DNA of 10,887 nt from the NCBI GenBank assembly GCA_025769875.1, contig JAGFNK010001323.1, positions 1-10,887 of the forward strand. Reading direction: 5' to 3'. This stretch comes from Russula earlei. Lineage: Eukaryota > Basidiomycota > Agaricomycetes > Russulales > Russulaceae. The notes beneath the pieces are model-generated. The model was not told where the DNA came from, ran no database searches, and saw nothing but the letters and a program-made list of their open reading frames with translations. Positions 1 to 8,784 of the stretch are shown here, in pieces. Each line of letters opens with the position of its first letter. Positions within the stretch are counted from its first letter, which is position 1. A program made the position numbers and the translations under genes.

Positions 1-608
1 CTGTCGTCACAGCCTCCGAAGATCCACGCCACATTGTCGGCGAGGGTAACGGTGTGCGCGCGAAAGCCGTGAGTGGGGAGCGTCCCCCAGACCGGAGCCT
101 TGCTCCAATACATCGCAGGCGGCGGCGCGGGCTCGACGTTCATCACATTCGGAAGATGCGGGACCGCGCGGAAGCGAGGAGGCGGGTCCGGCGCGGTGGC
201 GCGGGGTGACTTGTTGGAGACGGCCTCGCGCGAGGCGGAGAGAGAGGTTGAGCTCGCGTTAGCGGTCGGAGTTGGGAGGCGGCGTGCGGTGCCGTTCGTC
301 GGGGAGTCGCCTGGGGTAGAGTGGCGCGAAGTCGATGGGGGACGTTGAAGGCGCGATGAGTTCGATGCGCCACGTAGGGTCGAGGTGGATGCAGAGAGAG
401 AGCTGTTAGAACCGCTAGGATATGGCGAAGGGAAGGACTCAGAGCGGGACGACTGTCCTCCTGCGGAAACGGGAGGCGTGAGGGGGCGATCGTCACCGGC
501 GGTGGGTAGGGAGGGATGACGCAGGGTGGTAGGTGAACCCTGAGCGGAGGCGGTGCATCTGTTATTATCTTTCGACACTGCGCGTGGATGTGCATCGGAC
601 AGGGCCAT
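1..608 (-). CDS. Kelch-repeat (galactose-oxidase-like propeller) protein, N-terminal part, runs off left edge
   Basis: An uninterrupted minus-strand frame runs from an ATG at 608-606 to the window edge, giving 202 complete codons and no stop. The start has a good context (G at -3, G at +4), and the next in-frame codons upstream reach a stop at 689-687 without another ATG. Residues 1 to about 140 are rich in Ser, Pro and Thr and look disordered. From about residue 166 the sequence reads MYWSKAPVWG, then HGFRAHTVTL, and ends in IFGGCDD (196-202): a conserved His/aromatic stretch followed by the Gly-Gly doublet of a kelch blade. Fungal proteins of this kind (Tea1-like or galactose-oxidase-central-domain proteins) form beta-propellers used as protein-interaction platforms in the cytoplasm, often at sites of polarity. 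No catalytic domain is visible in the part seen. The kelch assignment is fairly sure; the exact subfamily is not. Confidence 0.8.
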   Translation of the reverse strand, partial: MALSDAHPRAVSKDNNRCTASAQGSPTTLRHPSLPTAGDDRPLTPPVSAGGQSSRSESFPSPYPSGSNSSLSASTSTLRGASNSSRLQRPPSTSRHSTPGDSPTNGTARRLPTPTANASSTSLSASREAVSNKSPRATAPDPPPRFRAVPHLPNVMNVEPAPPPAMYWSKAPVWGTLPTHGFRAHTVTLADNVAWIFGGCDD

Positions 609-707
609 CTCTGGGATATTTCTATGTTTCACAGAGAGGCCTCTCACGCACGACGACGACAGCAGGAGGGGATAAGTCAAGTCCACTTAATAGTCAACTT
701 AGCAGAC

Positions 708-763
708 AATAAAGTAAAATATTCCAGGTAACGACATAAGTAGAGCAATATTTTACGTTTATT
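708..763. repeat. AT-rich inverted repeat upstream of the kelch gene
   Basis: The arm AATAAAGTAAAATATT (708-723) is the reverse complement of AATATTTTACGTTTATT (747-763) except for one extra base in the second arm. A 23-bp spacer separates the arms. The inner ten bases, GTAAAATATT and AATATTTTAC, pair perfectly. It lies about 100-155 bp upstream of the kelch start codon. It could form a hairpin, bind a dimeric protein, or be a relic of a tiny mobile element; the sequence does not decide between these. Confidence 0.6.
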
Positions 764-1802
764 CCCAGCATTCGGAACCACATCTTACTCCCTGTGCACT
801 ATTATAGGAGGGTGAATCATGCAGCGCGTTCAACCAACAACCCTGTGTTTGCGTCCTATTCCAAGCCAGATATAGAGTCGGATCACCCACCTTACGCCTT
901 GGTATGCTCCCCTTAGCGGGCGAACATCATTCCGACGATAATCGGTATTGGTGGCCCCCAATTTATTTCCATCCATTCAATCCGTTGTAGAATTTCCAAC
1001 CTCCGCATCAGGGCAGCTGGGCTCAGAACCCAGTACAGCTTCACGCGGGGTCCGCGATCCTGCACTTCTATGCATATATGTCGGAAGGGAAGTAATGACG
1101 ATGGCATCATGATACCCGTAAAACTTTGGCTCACGTTGGCTCGCAGAAGGTATGCTGATGGGGTTATCTTGATTGTTTGGTCGGTAAAAAGATGACCAAG
1201 TAGATCCCTCAGGGCCTCAAATCCGCAAATTTTCGCTGCCCTGGTCGTACTATGTACCGATAATCGCTCTAACACGTCGACCCTTAAATCCCGCTATTGT
1301 GATCGTTGAGCGCATCGCCGCGCAACGGCTTTTTCCCCTATAAGCAACCTGGCACATGGTATATCCCCCACGTACATGGCTCGGGGACGACGACTACTCG
1401 GGCCCTGTGCTCGCTATCCTTTGCATATTGTATGAAGTATGGTTCAGTCAGTTGCTGGGACTAAGTTCTGATTCTGGACTTGGTGGGATTGTGTCTTCCA
1501 TATATTGCTTGATTTAATATCGGAAACGGTAGGTCTACTTTCTTTTTTTCCTCCTTCTCGTCTTGCTAGTATTCTTGCCTCAAGCACCATCTTAATACGA
1601 TTGTTAGGAAGACTGATAAGTTACGTTTTCTTGATTTTTAGTCGGTGGCGTTTACGAACCTGTTTCCCAGGACCTCTGTGGCGTTCTCTGATCTCTACGC
1701 ACCGGGTCGAACAAAAAGTGTTGACCATGTGTCCATAACTGCTTCGCTTGAGTCCAGACCTGTTGGCTGGATCTTTCTCTGCATTTATGTTGGAGCTGTG
1801 GC

Positions 1803-1863
1803 CCTCCGACCCTCTTTCTAAACAGCATTCCCCCCCCGCCCCGGGCCCGTTCTCTCTCTCATT
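1803..1863 (+). promoter_or_regulatory. Pyrimidine-rich leader (CT tract) before the UbiA-family start codon
   Basis: The strand is almost all C and T here, with a run of eight C at 1830-1837 and a CTCTCTCTC stretch just before 1863. It ends about ten bases before the ATG at 1874. CT-rich tracts just upstream of the start site are common in fungal promoters and 5' leaders, and this one supports the chosen start. No TATA box is obvious upstream of it. Confidence 0.45.
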
Positions 1864-1873
1864 GATTATCACC

Positions 1874-2950
1874 ATGCCTTCGTGCTCCCCCTCCATCTTT
1901 TCTACCTTTTACTATGGACCTCCCATATTCCCTCTGTGGGTTCAAGTCTCTCGAACAATGTGGAATTGCCCGAAGGTCCTCTACCTATTCACCGTTTCCG
2001 ATTTCCAGACCCTGGTACTACCTGTTGTGAGTTACCCACTTTCATCCTGGTCCGCACATGTACAAAGTCGTGAATAGACAGTCTTTGCATATCTCTCAGC
2101 ACCCAATACAAGTGCAGATCGTATGCTATGCTCTGTTTTCTGGACGTGGTTGCACCTCCTTCAGTTCTGCATCTCGAATCAGAGCATACACCCAAAGGAG
2201 GATTCATTAAACAAGCCATGGCGACCCATCCCCTCGGGTCTTATATCAGTTAACGACACACGAACTTTACGTTGGGTTCTCCTTCCTTTGTGTCTTTTTT
2301 TCTCTGTGTGTCTGGAAGCACATTGGCCCAGTATATCTCTTGCGATAGTCATTATAGCGTACAACGAATTGCACATGAGCTCACATTGGTTCTTGCGCGG
2401 ATTCTGTTATGCGTGGGGTAATGCTTCTTTCAACGCTGGTGCATTACAAATAGCAACTGGTACGTCCTACATCTACTTTGGTGCAGCCTTGGACTTACTC
2501 AACATGTCAGGTCAACCAATGATGATCTCTCGTACTACAATATCCATCGCCATTAACTCGCTCATCATCCTCTCGACAATACACACTCAAGATTTTCGCG
2601 ATCAGGTCGGTGACAAGCTCGTGGGAAGACAGACTATCCCGATATTGTGGCCCAAGGGCAGCCGGATCTGGATCTTGGCCAATTTAGTCGTGTGGTCCGC
2701 GGGTCTGTCATGGGCATGTGGTTGTACACCTGTGTCGGTGCCTTTCTGCGCCTTGGGGGTTTTCATTGGGTTGCGAATCTTCAGAGCGCGAACAACTGAC
2801 GCAGATAAGCGATCTTATCGTTATTACAATGTGCGTTTCCATTTATACAACCTATGCCTGGTCGAGGTTTAAATCATTGCTGCTCCTCTGCAGGTATGGC
2901 TCATGGTTGCCCAAGTCATTCACATCCCTGGGATTGCGACTACACTGTAG
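1874..2950 (+). CDS. UbiA-superfamily integral membrane prenyltransferase-like protein (possible UbiA-type terpene cyclase), four exons
   Basis: Exons 1874-2026, 2078-2459, 2511-2830 and 2894-2950 join to 912 nt, or 303 aa plus stop, a normal length for the family. The introns are 51, 51 and 63 bp with donors GTGAGT, GTACGT and GTGCGT. The middle one is a multiple of three without a stop and is easily missed; a CTCAAC branch point precedes its AG. The ATG at 1874 sits in ACCATGCC. About eight or nine hydrophobic segments predict an integral membrane protein. The first aspartate-rich region reads SNQSIHPKEDSLNKPWRPIP (N85, Q86, E92, D93, N96). The second reads QDFRDQVGD (D206, D209, D213), then GRQTIP. 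UbiA enzymes bind an isoprenyl diphosphate through Mg2+ held by these motifs and either prenylate an acceptor or, in Fma-TC of fumagillin biosynthesis, cyclise farnesyl diphosphate. Motif 2 is intact; motif 1 lacks two of the usual acidic residues. Family membership is strong; substrate unknown. Confidence 0.87.
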
Positions 2951-3765
2951 CACCCTTGCGCTGTGCAAGGCGTTTCGGAAGCCCTGCGCGACGTGGCAAG
3001 GCTCCGCACAGGTTGCACCACCGTTCATCAGTACAGGGTAGCTGACATGTAGTTTAGACGACAGTTCGGGGCCTGCTCACGCAGGATTTCCGTAGAAAGC
3101 GCGGAGTAACAAGACATCTGATGTAGCCTTTTGACTGAGAGCGATTATGCCTTCTGGATAATCAGTCTTGTGGAGGGCAAGGCTGATATTTGGTAAAAAT
3201 ATACTCAAGGACGCTGGCAGGGATAATCTGTGATCCTCGAACGACTGATGCATGTGGAAATGAGCCGTGGACTCGACGTCATCCCGAACATGCAACTGTT
3301 CGACTGCAAATTTCATGCTTGACATATCCATATTCACTGCACGTCGGGACTTCCCGGCCTACATCTCGTGTAGGTAAGATATTTTGCGTTCATCATGCAT
3401 GCTCGTAATACCGTTGCTGGGGTTTTGTCGCATTGATTGTACGAAGGTCGGTTGCCTGATGGGCCAGGGCCAGATAACCCTGATTGACTCGCGAAGTCCA
3501 CCCACCCGTCAAATAACGCACCAGAGCCTTTTGAGAACCGTGGCTGACTTTCGGGTACAGAGGCGCATTCAAACATTTTCTTGAGCCCTTATCAACACGT
3601 TCAATGGTCAACATGCTATCCGTCACACTTGAGCCGGCGTCCATTCATTCGAAACCCATTCTCGTCGTGCGAGAGCGCGAGTGGACATCTGTGATTTACA
3701 CAATACGACGTGAAATTGACTCGCTGAGACGTCACATGTACACAGTGAGGAGGTAAACAGTCAGC
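2951..3765. other. Intergenic stretch without supported gene
   Basis: This is the tail-to-tail interval between the UbiA-family gene and the decayed ankyrin segment. Minus-strand frames of 80-86 codons at 3077-3337, 3334-3576 and 3393-3644 overlap each other in different frames. They carry no recognisable motif and show no paired splice sites that would link them. I see no RNA gene, repeat or mobile-element end here. It presumably holds the 3' ends of both neighbouring transcripts. Confidence 0.5.
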
Positions 3766-4006
3766 CTACAAGAACGTTTTGGCACAATGTTCCGATAGCG
3801 ATTTAATAACACCGTCCTTTTTACGGGACAAAGCGACCCAGAACGCGGTCGTCCTTCACATCTACGTTCGCACCATACTCGAGGAGAACCTGCAACATCC
3901 ACTGCCCCGTATCGAGCCGCCACATGCAATGGGGCTAAGCCGTGATTCCGTTGCGCGTTTACATCCGCACCCTGCTGGATGATGAGCGGACGCACAGAAG
4001 GTTCCA
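3766..4006 (-). pseudogene. Decayed duplicate of the ankyrin-repeat 3' end of the adjacent NLR-type gene
   Basis: Read on the minus strand, this matches the last part of the neighbouring intact ankyrin array, including its stop codon. It starts with an ankyrin helix and the finger GADVNAQRNHGLAPLHVAARYGA split over two reading stretches. After a 2-nt loss relative to the intact copy the frame changes to VLLEYGANVDVKD. After a further loss of about 11 nt it changes again to TAFWVALSRK. From the shared Lys codon both copies have exactly 18 more codons and both end in TTG TAG (here 3771-3766; intact copy 4107-4102). The two stops are 336 bp apart. With two frame breaks it cannot encode a working repeat block. 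Identity to the intact copy is clearly imperfect, so the duplication is old or came from a paralogous gene. Confidence 0.75.
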
Positions 4007-4063
4007 TATCCACATATTGTATTATGAAGACGTGTACGTGATGATCCTCACTCAGATAACCGT

Positions 4064-4093
4064 AGACTAGACATGTGAGACTAGACATGTGAG
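4064..4093. repeat. 14-bp tandem repeat, two copies plus two bases
   Basis: AGACTAGACATGTG occurs at 4064-4077 and again, identical, at 4078-4091, followed by AG. It lies just past the NLR stop codon (4102, minus strand), between the intact 3' end and its decayed duplicate. It looks like a simple slippage or repair scar. Confidence 0.85.
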
Positions 4094-4101
4094 CAGCAAG
4101 G

Positions 4102-7100
4102 CTACAAGGGGGTCGTGGCTCCATGTTGTAAAAACAAGTTCCTCATCTCGACCGATTTACCGTTCAACGCAACCTGGAACGCGGTGCTACCGTCACTATC
4201 CTTCGCATCTACGTTCGCACCATGCTCGAGGAGCACGCGTGCGACCTGCACTGAACCGCATTCTGCCGCCACATGCAACGGGGTCATGCCATCATCCCGT
4301 GGCGCGTTTACATCTGCACCATATTGAAGGAGTAGTCGCGCAGCCTCGGCCACCATTCGAGGGACATCGGGTCCTTTGCGTGACCCACCACCTTCCGATG
4401 GAAGGTGTAATGGAGTCTTGCCCCTGGCTTCCCGTAAATTGACATCTGCACCATGCTTTAGTAGAAATCGAGAGACTTCGACGAATCCATAGAAAGCCGC
4501 CGAGTGCAGTGCAGTCCGCTGTAGAATGCCTGGGAGATTCACTGCGGCATCTGCGCCATTGCGAATGAGTAGCTCTGCGGTTCTGAAGTGTTCCCCAGCC
4601 AATGCTGCGATAAGTGGTGTCTCGTGGTAGCCACCATGGGCATTCACCTGTCCCGGATCCTTGGAGACCAGGTGTTCTGTCAAATCATGTAATCCACAGA
4701 GAGCGGCGTAGTACAGGGGAGAGCCGTTTGATCTCCGGTAGGGACAGAATATGGCAAAGACCATACCAAAGTTGGGATAAACATCTACGTCGTGCAACTT
4801 GAGCCAGGCTGCGAAATATGGTTTGTCCGAGTCGAACATATATTGCAGCTCCGTTTCCAGGTATGACGACACATTCTGGAACTGCACATGGGAAACCCAA
4901 TATTGAGCAGCATATCCAGCCAGAGGAGAAGCGTTCCGGATATTGTTCTGAAGGGAATCATCCGACCGCAGCAAAACGCTTAAGCAAGCCTGCGCAAGGA
5001 TCATGTGCGCAGGCTCAAGGACAATATGGTAACGGGAGGCATCTCCACTCGACGTAGAGAGCCGAGGCGATGTAAGGAATTCTTTGACCGAGAAGTGCGA
5101 GAATTGGACCACCCGGGAATTACCCAAGTCGACGATTGTGATTAAACTGTGGCATGATGACAAAAGCGCTTGTTCTTCATCCTCCCATCGCCAGCTTGGT
5201 TTCAATTTTGCGATCCCTTCTGAATCATCAAAATCGATTGCGAGGACTTCTGCCAGTTCCTCGACACGAAGTGGGCGAACAGCAACAACCAAACATTGCA
5301 ATATTCGATGGGCATGATCTCGGTTTGGCTTCTTGATTTCCTTCAGTACACGCTCATATGTCTCGTCCAAGGTATTCGGTAAATCCTGTAGGGTGCGGCG
5401 GACACTTGACGGAAGACAGTGACGTAGCACCTCCAACTGACAGAATATCCATCGAAACCTATGACGTTGAGCAAGAATAAAGGCGTGAAACGATTCTCTT
5501 ACATTCCGTCAGCTCTCTCAGAGAGCATCTCAACGACAAGTTCTCTATCGTCTGCCTTCCATCTCCTCATGATCCGTTCCGAATCAGAGTACACCACAGA
5601 CTTGATGTACTCAACAATATCTGTCTTTTGTCCACTTTGTTCGTGAAGGGAAACTCGGAGAGAGGTCAGGGATCCAAGCACATCCCGTATGTTGATCTCC
5701 GGGCGGCTGGTGACACATATACGAAGATTCGGAACCTGAAGTTCGACGAGCTCCTTGACGAGTTGAAGAACTCGTTCGCGAGGTGATGGAATGCCGGTAG
5801 TATCAGGACATTCGTCGATGGCGTCCAGTATAAGGTAGATTGGACGTTGTTCTGGGAGTGTCAACATCTGTTTCAGGCATCTGGTCAACGCATTATCACT
5901 AGGCTGCATCTTGCCGCTGTCGTGATCGTCGTGAAGATGTAACAGAATGTCGCAGCGCGAATCCGAGTGGGCGGAAAGCTGAATGAGAAGGGAACGAATT
6001 AAGTCACGCAGGTGTTGTTTGTTGATATTTTGAAAGTCAAAGTAGAAATAAGCCATTGAAGCTTGTCCAGCCTCACACATGACCCGAATATCTTCGATGA
6101 TCGTGGAACTGACAAACCATTGGTATTTTTCAAAGGAAACTTTTAAGGAATTACAGACCAGAGAACGCTCTTGCCCGAGCCAGCTAAAAATATGCTGTGA
6201 GAGTGGTATCAGTCAGAAGGTGGGACAATGCGCACGTTTTCCGTGGATCCAAAGTAGTGAACCACTTGTCTTCCACTCCTTAAAGATGCCTCCTTGGAAG
6301 AACCAGGCTGCCGTTCCTTTGTGATGAGTTCCATACGCAATGTTGTGGTTTGTAGATGGGTCCGGTGGGGATAACCATTTATGAATGCTTTCTCGCAATT
6401 GGTTATCTGAAAAGACATGCAAGGTTCAACACTCCGCATGAAGTCAGAAAACGACAAACGTTTGACCTGGTCTAGGTCATTGACTGTTTGTTGTATGACT
6501 TGCTTTGCCTTATTTCCGTCTGGGTGAATCAATGTTAGGTGTTTTATTTTTAATGATTGGCTGAATATGATCAACGCACCATCTATGATGATTGTGACCT
6601 TTTCGTCAACCGCTCTAACACTGTCATGGACGCCAGCCACCCTGGTGTCGATTCCCTTCAAACTGCGATCGATACCAGCCACACTTTCGCCAATGGCGCC
6701 CATCTTTCCGTCGATGCCGACCACTGTATTGTCAACATTGGCCACCTTGTTATCGATGCTGTCCACTTTTTCGCGTACGCCGGCTACTCTGTCGTCAACA
6801 CTGTCGACCCGATGATCGATGGTAACCATATTCTCTGAGACTCCTCTCACGTTCTTGTCCACTGTATGCGTCACCTTCAGAACTTCCGTAGTGGCCATTC
6901 GAGCCTCTTCTTGTGTCAGCTTGTCTAGCCTATGCAGTGCATCTTCTAAATCCGTCCGTCCGACAAGCTTCTTGGCATATTTCCCTGGAAACCGCTCAAC
7001 CCGATGCGACATATATTGATATTATTACTCACTCATACGGCCATCCTTCATCTCACTCGTTGCAATCCCAAGAATAGAGAGCACTTCCACCATTATCTGA

Positions 7101-7671
7101 ATGATTATATCCGTCATCTCCGGAGTCACTGGAACTTCTGTATAGGTTTCTAGACGTCGGAAGAAACATTCTATGCGTTCGAAGATGTCAACGAGAGTAT
7201 CCTGGCTCGCCCGAACATCTTTGGCCGCCTGAGGGGAATTGGCGTTACAATGGCCTACTTCCGATCCGATAGATAGAATACGTACCAAGAGAAGGACGCC
7301 CACTCCAGCAAAGATCACCTTCGCGGGAGAGAATACCTGTCGAACGCGGTGAGGAGGCAAATCTCAAACGAGTTTAGTGCATACCAAGCCAACACCCTCT
7401 CCAAGTGTTGCAGAGAGGGCATACAAACATTCACCATTGGGTCTAGCCATTTAAACAGCCTCTCGTCGTTATTTCGAGATTGGTTGAAATCTTGGACTTG
7501 GTTATGAAGGAGGGCGAGAATGGAAGCGGGAGAGTCACAGGCTTGGAGTTGGGTTGCGAGTGGATGTGAAAGAAGATCTTTCTTTGCACGTTTTTTGTAC
7601 GCCTTCAGAGCATCATCGAAAATGAGTCGGAAGTTGGAGGATGAGGAGGCTGTAAGTCGAGTGTGGGACAT
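4102..7671 (-). CDS. Goodbye-NACHT-ankyrin NLR-type protein, nine exons, one frameshift in exon 1
   Basis: Exons, in transcript order: 7671-7385, 7336-7286, 7228-7033, 6984-6580, 6519-6460, 6406-6236, 6183-6159, 6108-5503 and 5458-4102. The eight introns are 44-60 bp, GT-AG. Exons total 3,158 nt; one restored base gives about 1,052 aa. About residues 1-180 are the fungal STAND N-terminal Goodbye domain (LLSHPLATQLQ, VFSPAKVIFAGVGVLLL, TYTEVPVTPEM). Residues about 236-308 are a heptad repeat. Then come KWLSPPDPSTNHNI and Walker A GKPGSGKS (about 391-398), Walker B IYLILDAIDEC (about 490-500), VTSRPE (about 533), a helical region with FSHFSVKEF (about 719), and about six ankyrin repeats from 847 to the end. 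STAND NTPases of this type switch from ADP- to ATP-bound oligomers and trigger non-self or cell-death responses in fungi. Odd: after DPMVNV (near 7425) one base is missing, so the first about 82 codons are out of frame with YALSATLGEG. It may be a recent pseudogene, a sequencing error, or start instead at the ATG at 7450. Confidence 0.88.
6596..6814 (-). repeat. Ten-fold 21-bp coding repeat encoding heptads (coiled-coil linker)
   Basis: Inside exon 4 of the NLR-type gene, ten consecutive seven-residue units follow the pattern x-x-V-x-x-V/I-D, for example HRVDSVD, DRVAGVR, EKVDSID, NKVANVD, then GKMGAIG, RSLKGID, DSVRAVD, ending in EKV. In DNA this is an imperfect 21-bp tandem repeat. Hydrophobics at a and d positions predict a parallel coiled coil or helical rod between the Goodbye domain and NACHT, suitable for oligomer formation. 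Copy number can change in steps of 21 bp without breaking the frame. Confidence 0.85.
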
Positions 7672-7718
7672 AATTGTCGATAAAAGAGGGATAGCGAGAT
7701 GGTATGACAGGTATAGGG

Positions 7719-7724
7719 TATATA
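7719..7724 (-). promoter_or_regulatory. TATA-like box of the NLR-type gene
   Basis: TATATA on the minus strand lies 48-53 bp upstream of the ATG at 7671, followed by a pyrimidine-rich stretch. Distance and setting fit a core promoter with a very short 5' leader. Confidence 0.4.
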
Positions 7725-8784
7725 TGGTGTTAGGAAACAGTACACAGGCACAGTCTCAACGAGGACTGCCTCGTCCATGTCACAACAGAGCCTACTCAGC
7801 ACTCCACTGAATTGACTATAAGCCGACTGACTTATCCCTTCCTGCCTGTCAATGTCATGGACGCGCCTTTGCGAGTCTGATCGTTTGCGCGTTCTCCCTA
7901 ACCCCCTGACACAAGAAGCGCGTCGACAATGTCCAGTGTGAGGACAAGCGATCAAAAAAGATCCGGCTGGCTTGTGGCGAGGGTGCTCGTGTGCGGCCGA
8001 GCATGGCTAAAATGTGCTGGTTTGGTCCATACGGCTCGTAGGGTCCCTTCGGTGTCGTGTTGTCCCTTGTGGAAGAGGCCAGTATTTTCGGCGTTTCGGG
8101 TGCGGAGGACGCGTTCCTCATCCCGTACTCAATTGTCCCAATTTGCCCTTCGCCCTCTTTTTTTTTTTTTGTCTTTCCTGATTGCGACTCCAATGGTATG
8201 GCGATTAGAAAGACGTGTTGTTGACAAAAAGCACGAGAGCGATAGGGCGTGCTGGTCGTCGATGGGAGACGAGAAGATATCTATGCGATTGAAGGGGCGA
8301 CGGCTGTTTATGGGTTTCGGGACGAGTACGCTTTGTCTATTGTGGAGTGAAAAAGGCTTCAAAAAGCGAGTGCAACGTCATTGTGGATGAAACAACGCGG
8401 TCAAGGCGAGGGAAGGCCAGTCTGGAGGCATGTCGGATTATATATGGGCCAGAACAGGCCGTTAATGAGATTACACGAGGGGATGACTCTGGGCAGTGCT
8501 GCAGTTGGGAGGTGTGGCTGTCTTTTGTCCTCGCTTCTATATTTGGTGGCGTTTCCTTTGAACCGTGCCGTGCGGCCGGTGATATACCATATTCGGCCTT
8601 GGTCCGCCGGTCCCTCAGAGCTGTGGTAGTATGTACGCCTGATGACCTACACGTGAATGATATGATCCATCTTATTACCAAGCAACGTCCAACAAGGCAT
8701 CAATGACTCGTAAGGGAACCGTGGCTCACATGACAGGAGCTCTCTGAGCCGGTGATGCCCGGTCCGTGTGATTAACGCACCTGA
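7725..8784. other. Divergent intergenic region between NLR-type gene and small secreted protein gene
   Basis: No gene is supported. Frames of 110-150 codons exist on both strands (plus 7929-8390 and 8347-8706; minus 7855-8193 and 8337-8681). They overlap each other, lack family motifs, and the Lys-rich start of one comes only from a 13-base T run at 8158-8170. The stretch is GC-moderate and shows no terminal repeats or RNA gene. It should contain upstream promoter elements of both flanking genes. Confidence 0.5.

Larger units (their letters stand above)
609..1873. other. Divergent intergenic region between kelch gene and UbiA-family gene
   Basis: No gene is supported in this 1.27-kb stretch. 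It separates two genes transcribed away from each other, so it should hold both promoters. A 120-codon minus-strand frame (913-1275) opens on GTG, has no early ATG and matches no family I know. A 77-codon plus-strand frame (1505-1738) opens on TTG and is hydrophobic, but is also not recognisable. Neither is annotated. The only clear structures are the inverted repeat near the kelch start and the pyrimidine-rich leader at the right end, listed separately. Confidence 0.6.

Noticed and set aside
913..1275. 120-codon minus-strand frame in the left intergenic region
   Set aside because: It opens on GTG, its first ATG comes about halfway in, it has no family motif, and no splice sites link it to other coding stretches.
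1505..1738. Hydrophobic plus-strand frame with a CFPGP motif, briefly considered as a cytochrome P450 N-terminus
   Set aside because: The frame opens on TTG, nothing P450-like follows, and a short hydrophobic frame with one Pro-Gly-Pro is weak evidence.
2031..2081. Alternative first intron of the UbiA-family gene (donor GTTACC, acceptor at 2081)
   Set aside because: It also restores the frame, but the overlapping intron 2027-2077 has the consensus donor GTGAGT and yields LPVTVFAYLSAP, which fits the family better.
2123..2872. Single 249-codon plus-strand frame as a complete gene
   Set aside because: It begins inside a conserved transmembrane region, includes a 51-bp stop-free intron, and ends by reading into the third intron; the four-exon model is better.
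6557..6838. Two overlapping plus-strand frames opposite the NLR exon 4
   Set aside because: They are antisense shadows of the 21-bp heptad repeat, whose periodicity keeps several frames open.
7855..8706. Overlapping frames of 110-150 codons on both strands between the NLR and secreted-protein genes
   Set aside because: They overlap in conflicting frames, have no recognisable motifs, and one owes its Lys-rich start to a T13 run.
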